From positions 105,641,505 to 105,705,504 of the forward strand of contig OY804575.1 in NCBI GenBank assembly GCA_963680875.1: a stretch of DNA of 64,000 bases, read 5' to 3'. Shown here piece by piece: positions 56,275 to 64,000 of this stretch. The stretch comes from Bathymodiolus brooksi (lineage: Eukaryota; Mollusca; Bivalvia; Mytilida; Modiolidae). Positions within the stretch are counted from its first letter, which is position 1. Each line of letters opens with the position of its first letter. Made by a program: the position numbers and the translations under genes. Below the pieces are notes generated by a model. The model was not told the origin of the DNA. It ran no database searches and saw nothing but the letters and a program-made list of their open reading frames with translations.

Positions 56275-57605
56275 TCTGATATGTCTAAGAGTACAAATGC
56301 GGTAGTATACTTTGACTGGAAGACGGTAATCTATATTTGCGCTTGCGGACAATGTCGCACAAAATATATGCTGCCAAATTCGAGCAGACGATGATTCATC
56401 AACATGTACATCTACGACGGGAAAGTCAGTCACATGCACCGGGGCATGTGTTAATGAGATTATAGCCAATCGATAAATCGCTCGTTTGTTTACAAGGCGA
56501 AAGAATGATATCATGTTAGAACAGTTTATAACTCCTTGTTTTTAGAATATGTTCTTTTCATTGTCATTAAATACTTTAGTTTCGATAATGTGGTCTTAAA
56601 ACAAGTAATTGTCAACACATCAATTACACCCATTGTCTTTGTGAAAAAATACATTAAAATTGTGGGTTTTTTCTGCACTAAAAGACACTTTTATATTTGT
56701 GTCCTTCTTGGAAGACATTACTTAGGCGGTATTGTAGATATGTGTTTATTATGTGTGTTCATCTTATTTTAATAATTAGCAGACCCTGTGAGTACTTCAG
56801 AATCAGGAGAACTCGAATTTACTTTTTTGGCTCTTCTATTGTAAATAAACCGAAAGTCAGGTATTTCTTAAGATGACTGCATGTAAATCAAGGTGATTAT
56901 TATTTGACAGACTTGAGAATATTATTTTACCTGCAATTATAAGTGCCTACGTTTTCTTCCATTGAAATTACCATTTTAAAAGACAAATGAGATCCCATTT
57001 TGAAAACGAAAGGTCATGTATTTCGGGGATGACTGAGTTTCAGTCAAAGTGATCTTTATTAAAAAAATATATGTATTGTTAATAAAGGGTATCATTTAAT
57101 CATACCTATGCGTTTATATTGTACACAAAAATTCAGGAGGAAACGACTAACGCTGTTTGTAAAATAAAAGGACCTATATTAATAATGAAGTCATTACTAA
57201 TGATTTTTGATTTGATTTTTGGTGTTTTAACGCCACTTTCAGCAATAAAGTGTTCAAATTTACATCCATTATCTAACATATTTGTGCCAACTTTTGTCTT
57301 TTTCGACTTATTTGTTCTCATACCCTTGGCATTTGGGGGTTACGATAGGATCACACCGATCACAGTTTTACACTTCAACTTGATAGAGTGACAATTGACG
57401 AAATTACAAGCCAATGTATGATTGCTGCCGTAGAATTAAGGTTAGTGATCTCAAATTATCAATATTTTTGATCGGACATGCCCCAAGTAGACACAATGTA
57501 AATGCCAACCAAATAAAATGTAATTTATTATTTAGATCAGTAACTAATTGACATTAAGTAGGTACACAATGTAGGTACAAAAGACAATAATAAATTTGTG
57601 TGACA
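56275..57605. other. Gene B intron, nothing firmly recognised
   Basis: A short SINE tail remnant is possible at 57220-57245 (TTTTAACGCCACTTTCAGCA, reversed). Otherwise it is AT-rich and featureless. Confidence 0.35.
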
Positions 57606-57608
57606 TAC

Positions 57609-57743
57609 CTGCACTACAGGTAATGTCTTTGTATCCACGTTGACATCCGCCAGCAGGACATCTACCATTTATAGGATCACATGTTTGGTTGACACAATGA
57701 CAATTACTAGAACATTGATTTCCAAATGTCCCCGCTGCACATG
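57609..57743 (-). CDS. Gene B: EGF-like exon 2
   Basis: 135 bases (45 codons), acceptor CATTTTGTAG above 57743, donor GTATGTCACA below 57609. It encodes CAAGTFGNQCSSNCHC, NQTCDPINGRCPAGGC and RGYKDITCSA, a compact EGF module whose FGNQCSSNCHC start is typical of MEGF/SREC-type repeats. Phase 1 at both ends; it joins the previous exon through a Pro codon and the next through Glu. NQT is a potential N-glycosylation site. Confidence 0.9.
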
Positions 57744-57749
57744 CTACAA

Positions 57750-59375
57750 AATGAATGCATGTTTGTGTATGTTAAGTATGCCTTAATGTCTTATATATAC
57801 TAGTTGTGAAATTGATTTCAACGTATTTCTTAAAACGGGATTTCAAAAACACACTCCATGATGTGCCCCAATTGCTTCAGAATGTTCTCGCTTAATACAA
57901 AACTGTAACAGTAATTTTGCTTCGTACCTGTTTTTTTTTCTTGTTATAAATTTAAGTCGTTGCCATGGTATGCAATGCGTAAGAAAACTGATCACTTTCT
58001 GTGTTCTAAATTAACTTAAACACTAGTTAACCTGTCAGAAAATCGTTTCATACCGTGTAATTACGAGAATATACTAAATAGAAAAAACAATGTTTTTTGT
58101 GATTGCGGTTAGGAAGTATATGATTCCATGACTATCACCAACAAGACTTTTACCACACTTGACTGTGAGCTACATGACGGATTTTTATCACAAACATGAA
58201 CTGTCTATCATTCGTGAGCACAAGTACTCACCCCTCATTTGTTGGTGGAGTCAGTGTCACTAATCTGTTTAGTTTTCTGTGTTGTGTTTTTTTAATTTGT
58301 GTTTTGTGCCCAGTGCAGCTTGTGTCGTCTCTCGATTGTCGATTCTGGATTGAACTTTCGGTTTTTCCTAGCGATATTTTGCTCTCTCTTGTCTGGAGCT
58401 CTGTCAGCTATTGATTGCTTACAATGTTTAATGTAAAGCTCCCTCATTCTTGGCAGCTAGGTGAAAGGAGATGTCTGCTCCAAAGAAAATCGGCGTCCAT
58501 TTGATGCCACTTCTATGATCATTAATACGCTTATTAAACTATTGTATTTGTGTGTGAGGTTATCGATTTTGTCTCTTTCTACGATTTTGATATTTGATTT
58601 CAGAATTGTTCCGACAGTGTGGTATTTAATTTTTCTTTATTCAATATATTTGCACGGCATGCAGGGTCTATCCTCCGTAGGCCAAACTAGGTGGTTCTGT
58701 GAAATGCTTACGTGACTTCGATTGCTTTTACGTCACCGACCAATGTTAATGCATGTCGAACAATGATCAATGCTGCAATATCAAGTGCAACATGGTAATA
58801 ACAAATGGGATTCCTGTGTGCACTTGCTTTTGATTGTATTCAGGCAATTAATCTAAAGAAACTAAATCGGCATATACATGTATAAAGAGACAAACATACA
58901 TTTCTGCTTCTGTCGATTGCATGCTGAATTTTCGAATTTAGCACTAAACAGGTTTGATGTTTATGTATATTATTGCTGTATCCTTATTTGTAATTAAATA
59001 CAATTCTAAGTGAATATTTTTAATCTATTATTTTCTGTTAAATCATTCCCTTTTCCCAACTGTTAAGAATATTGTTATTTCCAAACATCACCGTGACTGA
59101 CACCGTACGGGAGAGGTAGTCAAACATGTGCATCGGAGGTACTTTTTTATAATCTACATCATGTCGATTCAGTTGGAATTGTCAATGGAAATTCAAAAAA
59201 AAAAGTAGGTTCATATTAAAAAATTGTGCAGAAACAAATGGTGCTTCAGTCTCTTCCGAAAATCCAAATCGTATAGCCAGTATTATTCTCATTTAGATAG
59301 AGATTTATAATAAACATCAAATATACATACAAAGCAAACTCTTAAAACCTCAGTAAACTGATAAATAGTTGCAAA
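57750..59375. other. Gene B intron, nothing firmly recognised
   Basis: A T-rich patch at 58190-58430 resembles retroelement tail sequence (TTTGTGTTTTGTGCC and similar) but is too diverged to call. Confidence 0.35.
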
Positions 59376-59379
59376 GCAT

Positions 59380-59530
59380 ATAACAAGTATTTAAATTCTA
59401 GCAAATAAAAGTGAAGAGAATACAGGGGGAATCAAAAAAGGACAATCCATAGAAACTGGCAACATAGGATACACAAGACGAAGAAAAACAAAACAAAAAC
59501 ACAACACAACACAATATGTGTTGGACACCA
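59380..59530 (-). repeat. Retroelement 3' tail remnant
   Basis: The minus strand has TCTTCGTCTTGTGTATCCTA and GATTGTCCTTTTTTGATTCC, in the order found in the tail at 30915-31050. It is weak but consistent. Confidence 0.45.
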
Positions 59531-59984
59531 CTATGCACAAACAAACACAAATAATGTAAATAAGCCCTCCTACAAACAACCGGAGTTATAAAGACGAACC
59601 GAACATCGTTTTTGTTAAGAACTTACTACTACTTTTAAAATATATTCTCACAACGCAACTAACAACAATCGAACGGACGGCCTGTATGTGCAAATCAGAC
59701 AGACAATAGGTGAACATTTGGACATTTGACATATATAGATATAAATGGGAACTAAAAGGGTTTCTTTAAATATAAATTATCGTTTTATTTCTGTTAATTG
59801 CAATATAATAAAACATTCTACACATCAATAATTCTAAACATTTAAAAAACAAACAAACAAGCAAAATAAAAACACCTTATGTAGTGGTATTGAGTAAGAG
59901 AATACAGTCCATCTAGTAGATTCCTATAATAATTAACTAGACGCTTTTGGGGTTTCGCTTCATTACAAATTTAGAGTTGAAGTA

Positions 59985-60490
59985 TGGAGTATATATATAT
60001 CTCAGTTGATCCGATATTTCAGAGTTTGTGGTTCCTATCATGTTTTCCTTTATTGAGGATTGCTGCTAACAAGGCAGCTACTGAACCAAGAATTCGTAGT
60101 GGTTAAGCCGAAGTCATCCCTTCGAGGGTTTTACGGTGACCACCATTACTTGGTTAACCGATATGGAGTATCTGTGTCACAAAAATCCGTTTGTCGTAAT
60201 CGCAATCCGATTCTTTCCTCATTCATGCCTTATCACCCTGTTTGTAACAATAGTAACACGACGACTGCCACATGTGATGCAGGAATTTCCTACCCTTCCG
60301 GAGCACCTGAGTTCACCCCCGGTTTCAGGGGGGTTTATGTTGCTTGGTCTTTTGTTTGCTGTGTAATGTTTGTAGATCGTTGTTTGGCCTTTTGTCCTTT
60401 TTCTTTTCTCTACTGTACTGTCTGCCTCTTCGATGTATGGCTTATAATGACCTCTTTGTTATATTTAAGCTTTTCTTGAAGTGACAATAA
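59985..60490 (+). pseudogene. Reverse-transcriptase C-terminus fragment plus 3' tail (paralogue of 276-735)
   Basis: The plus strand reads VYISQLIRYFRVCGSYHVFL, a stop, GLLLTRQLLNQEFVVVKPKS, HHYLVNRYGVSVSQ and then the family tail (CCTTCCGGAGCACCTGAGTT, GTAGATCGTTGTTTGGCC). A stop and several changes show decay. It lies at the same place relative to the gene B EGF exon as 276-735 does relative to gene A's. Confidence 0.78.
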
Positions 60491-60655
60491 CCATAGACAA
60501 CACTAAAAGAGTAGATATCAAATTTAGTGCGCACGACGTGTTTCTGGACTGACCTTCATCATTAGAATAAACCTATCGTAGTTTTACAATATTATTTATG
60601 CTGATTTCATTATAGTGTCTGAGTATATATGATCAGTAGATGTTAGTAAACTTAC

Positions 60656-60793
60656 GCTCTTCACAGTAATCCCCTTGTAGTCCTATTTTACAGCCCCACA
60701 CACAACTACCATTACCAGGTAAACAATGGTCACCAATACAATTAACTGGGCATGGTGTACTGCAGTCACTACCCCGCCAACCTTTGTAACATC
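60656..60793 (-). CDS. Gene B: EGF-like exon 1
   Basis: 138 bases (46 codons), acceptor TATCCACAG above 60793 and donor GTAAGTTT below 60656. It encodes CYKGWRGSDCSTPCPVNC, DHCLPGNGSCVWGC and IGLQGDYCEE, a single compact EGF module. It is the direct paralogue of 1462-1662 and lacks that exon's 21-codon insertion while keeping the frame. Phase 1 at both ends; it follows the lectin exon 63397-63636 through a Gly codon. NGS is a potential N-glycosylation site, also present in A. Confidence 0.9.
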
Positions 60794-61638
60794 CTGTGGA
60801 TAAATCATTTAATTATTGATCAAATATTTACATGTGACATGTGATTACATGTATTACTTCTGGTTTTGTGTTAACGTTGGCATCATGGTCAAGAAAAACA
60901 ATGAATGAAATTTAGCTTATTTTGCTTTACACAACAGGAAAACAAAGCGGATTAAGTCAGAACATAATAAAACATAAATTGTATTCTACTTCTTCTACCC
61001 TTCTCGATTCGATAAGAAGAGAAGCTATTTTGTCATGGTGATATTTAAGTTTCAATTGGGTAAGCATAGCCGCTTGAACACTATAACCTGTGTTTACCTG
61101 TAAATCCTAATTTTGGTGCAATGAATGTAACATACAAAATAAAGATGCCCTCTGATATATACTGACTGTTTTCAATCACAAGGATGTGTTGCAATATATA
61201 TACCAATGTCGAAAAGAGACCTATACCAGAGGTCGTGGATGAATGAGTAGTGTCTAAATCCTAATTGGTTAACAACAGGAAGCTTATGTCAGGTTGCATC
61301 ATCATCATCATACTACAAAACAATAATTATCACTGTAGGGTATATTTGTATGTCAGCAATAATTCAATCACCGCGCCAAAATAATACTTTATTGTAATTC
61401 CTAGTCTGAGCAGCAAATTTGTAATGCTACGAAACAGTGACATATCATTGCTAATTCAGTTTTAGTTCACCAACAGCACAATCTACATTTAATTTGTAAG
61501 GCATATGCAAGTCACAGGTATATATTTTATATTCAGGTCAAATTACAAAGTAGCTAGAAAAAGCACAGGTATCAACTTTGGTGCGCACGACGCGTCTCTG
61601 GAATAACCTTCATCAGGTACGATCATAGTTTCAAAAGT

Positions 61639-61872
61639 TTGGAAAGGAAACCGAATGATTTAAAAGTGCTTGGTAACAAGAAAACCAAAGGGAAGAAACA
61701 GGATAGCCCAAATCGACCAAGGTCACCTATGAATGAGGGAGGAGAAATAACCCATATAAATTACAACAATGGTAGTAATTACATGGTTCTCACCGAGTAT
61801 CAATGTCCTGACGACATGATATTTCAATCCATACAGAAAAAAATAAATAAAGCAAAATCATTAAAACAATAG
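61639..61872 (+). CDS. Unassigned small frame inside paralogous block B
   Basis: 77 codons, hydrophilic: KTKGKKQDSPNRPRSPMNEG, THINYNNGSNYMVL and FQSIQKKINKAKSLKQ. The paralogous stretch at about 2480-2600 keeps only the two ends (QSIQKK-like) and has lost the middle and the frame. It follows a copy of the CTGATGA repeat, so it may be retroelement-derived. No domain is recognised, and coding status is doubtful. Confidence 0.2.
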   Translation: MERKPNDLKVLGNKKTKGKKQDSPNRPRSPMNEGGEITHINYNNGSNYMVLTEYQCPDDMIFQSIQKKINKAKSLKQ

Positions 61873-62534
61873 AATAGAATAATTCACAGTTTTTTTCCCA
61901 AGACACGACCTTGACTTTGGTAGTACTGGACATCCTGATGTAAAAAATACATAGTTGCTGGGAGCTTTTTCGCATTTCCAGCTTCACAAAAATGTATGTA
62001 TTCGTACTTAAGATGTTCTCCTGATTTCAAAGCTATACGGCTACTAGAGACTTTTTTAACTTCGGTTTGAGAAAATGCTACTTCCGGTTAGACCACTTGA
62101 TATTTCTAATTCTCCCAATTCTTTAGCTATATTGTTGCCAGGTACTATTTTTCACAAAAGGCAACTTCCTGAGACTTTGAGGATATTTTTAACTTTAAAT
62201 ATTGTGACGTTCAATGCTGAAAACCTTAAACTATGCAATTAATGTTTTCATCGTTATAGCCATAAATATCTTTATCAGAATCCTTCATTGGAGCAATAAT
62301 ATTGTCTTTGCACGTTTTAATTGCATATCGCATATTTATTAATTTAGGATATGTTGATTATTTTCAGTGAATATAGCTGTTTAAAACGTTAACAACCGTG
62401 TAAATAATTTTATTTGCGATTTTTACCACCTGGCTTAAATGCGTGCGCGCATGTGCTAATGAGTTTCTGTCATCTAAATAAATCGCACGTTTGTTTGCAA
62501 AGTGAAAGAAGGACGACATATTAGAATCATAATT

Positions 62535-62965
62535 ATGGAGAGAGCTAATATAGAGTTCGTTCTCACTCCTTTACTCTCCCTTGTCTTGGGTATTTGACGA
62601 CTTCTCTATTTTAACTCTTTGTTGTCTATTATTGTCTTTCGAATTTATTCATATTAGGTATATAAGTAATAGCCTGGGGCTGTTTCCCTTAGAGTTAGGC
62701 TTAGACAAGCCATACGCACCTTTCCCAATTCCTACACATTGACGTTACGTGCAGTGCCCCAGTTTCATTTTTTTTACATTACTAGTGCGCAGCGCAGCTG
62801 TGTCGTTATTATGATTGACTTATTAACCCAATTATGTTATTATGTCTACCTTAGACATACAATCCTACGACTTTGACTTTATGAACATTTTCAAGTAACA
62901 TGATTTGATGTTCAAATTCGAGTACTAAAGTTTCTACGACTACGGGTTTTTGAGTTTTGACGAAA
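62535..62965. repeat. Paralogous block B2 (pairs with 9765-10190)
   Basis: TAATATAGAGTTCGTTCTCA through TTTCGAATTTATTCATATTA and on to GTTTCTACGACT. It is directly next to block B (250 bp away), whereas the A counterparts are 6.7 kb apart. Confidence 0.75.
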
Positions 62966-63396
62966 AACGAAAGCAGTCCGAATTCAGGTGCACTTATCCA
63001 ACCCAGGGAGTCGTGAACATATTTCGGTCAAAGTATGATGGAGTTTCGGTGGAAGCTCTCATGCATTTACCACTTTCGGTTTTGCTGTAACTAATACGAT
63101 TGAAGAGTTATTTCGATAACAATATTTGCGGAAAAAAACGTGTTCGGTATGCTGCATTAAGCTTTGTATACCTTATGAGTAGCCGATAGTTCACATGAAA
63201 TAACATGTTGCGAACTCTGATGTAGAGATGTTCCGAACTGTGGCGGACAACAATAATACAAAGAGGAAATGGAATAAGACCGTCCACTGTTATGAAAAAT
63301 AAGATAACCATAATAGACATTCAGATTACATGGCTAGAAAGTCATGTTGTAAGCTTAGTTTATTTTCAGATAACTGCAATAGATGCATTTACTTAC

Positions 63397-63636
63397 CGTT
63401 GACAACTACTTTGCAGAGTTCTACAATTGCTAAATGACTATATCCAGAAGGGTTATTGCTTGCTGTTTGATTCCGTTCATAATAGAAAATAATATGTTGT
63501 CCTAAGTGATTACAATAACGATCCTGATATACGGATGGAAGTGTTGTTCCTGTGTGATGAAAGCAGAGATGACCATCAGTCTTTGATTGGCTGGAGTTAC
63601 TAATGTACAAAGAATATCCTGCAAGACGATATGGGG
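63397..63636 (-). CDS. Gene B: F-type lectin exon, C-terminal half
   Basis: 240 bases (80 codons), acceptor AATTACAG above 63636 and donor GTAAGTAAATG below 63397. It encodes PYRLAGYSLYISNSSQSK, DGHLCFHHTG, YCNHLGQHIIFYYERNQ and LAIVELCKVVVNG. It matches gene A's exon 10514-10750 with one extra codon (in the NQTASNNPSG loop). The three Cys of the C-terminal half and the YISNSS glycosylation-like site are conserved. The first half of the domain and the signal peptide should lie beyond the right edge. Phase 1 at both ends. Confidence 0.92.
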
Positions 63637-63747
63637 CTGTAATTATAAAATATTACAAACTATTGAAGAGATTCAAATGTTATGTAAACATGCTATGGAT
63701 ATTATTTGGCAACTGACTTGTAATGTAACTATGACAAGTGTCTTTCA

Positions 63748-64000
63748 TATAACGACAGTGGTCAAATCAGTACTAAAATTTATGGTAAACGGGACGACAT
63801 CATTTTTAAAATCATAAATTTTCCAAATATGTGCAGCAATATACCAGCTTCTCCTGCATATGGTGTTTACATCTCGCAATTGATTCATTATGCAAGGGCC
63901 AGTAGCAATTATTCTGATTTCCTGAAACGTCATCTTCATCTGAGAAACAGGCTACTGGACCAGGGCTATTAAAAGATTCGCCTTATTCGATCTCTTAAAA
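63748..64000 (+). pseudogene. Reverse-transcriptase C-terminal fragment, cut by the window edge
   Basis: The plus strand reads DSGQISTKIYGKRDD, IINFPNMCSNIPASPAYGVY, ISQLIHYARASSNYSDFLKR, NRLLDQGY, a stop and KIRLIRSLK. It is the sister of 19459-19865 (same subfamily, near-identical nucleotides) with one in-frame stop. It interrupts gene B's lectin intron, where gene A's intron has no such insertion. Confidence 0.85.

Larger units (their letters stand above)
60575..62290. repeat. Paralogous block B (pairs with 1386-3090)
   Basis: Carries the EGF exon and flanking intron in the same order as block A. Block B lacks repeat R1. It has about 130 bp more around 61670-61800. Confidence 0.8.

Overview
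The window looks like animal nuclear DNA, most likely from a marine bivalve such as a mussel; the species call is inference. It is AT-rich, with genes split into short exons bounded by GT/AG sites. It is packed with reverse-transcriptase debris, tRNA-derived SINEs, foldback elements and long simple repeats. There is no bacterial-type gene layout, no rRNA, no convincing functional tRNA gene and no CRISPR array. Almost all apparent open reading frames are chance frames or broken transposon pieces.

The host-gene content is two tandem, same-orientation (minus strand) paralogues of a secreted or membrane receptor-like gene, called A and B here. Gene A starts at 15782 with a signal-peptide exon. 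It continues through two exons that together form a degenerate F-type lectin (fucolectin-like) domain (11442-11209 and 10750-10514) and an EGF-like exon (1662-1462), then leaves the window at the left edge. Gene B enters from the right edge. It has the second lectin exon (63636-63397), four EGF-like exons (60793-60656, 57743-57609, 41798-41655, 40320-40183), a transmembrane exon (38288-38174) and a basic cytoplasmic exon (37742-37642). Every internal junction up to the membrane exon is phase 1, and the membrane/cytoplasmic junction is phase 2, so all seven exons read through in one frame. The predicted product is N-terminal lectin-like domain, cysteine-rich EGF modules, one membrane span and a cytoplasmic tail, which suits a cell-surface recognition or scavenger-type receptor. 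The last exon(s) of B were not found.

Layout: 1-1390 retroelement tail plus dispersed repeats; 1.4-15.8 kb gene A, whose large intron holds a broken LINE at 3.6-7.1 kb carrying two nested insertions; 11.9-15.2 kb SINE, foldback repeats and hAT remnants, all within gene A intron 1; 16-21.3 kb repeats and LINE fragments; 21.4-27.0 kb a recent tandem duplication with a period of about 3.2 kb; 27-36.5 kb repeats, one retroelement and one badly decayed coding region; 36.9-63.7 kb gene B, with introns full of minisatellites, SINEs, a mariner-type foldback element, a piggyBac remnant and a 570-bp tandem array; 63.75-64.0 kb another retroelement fragment.

The most interesting points are the lectin-EGF-transmembrane gene pair, a 40-bp minisatellite that looks like a tandem amplification of gene B's own exon end plus splice donor (36.9-37.66 kb), paralogous empty sites that date several insertions, and a LINE interrupted by two precisely placed young elements.
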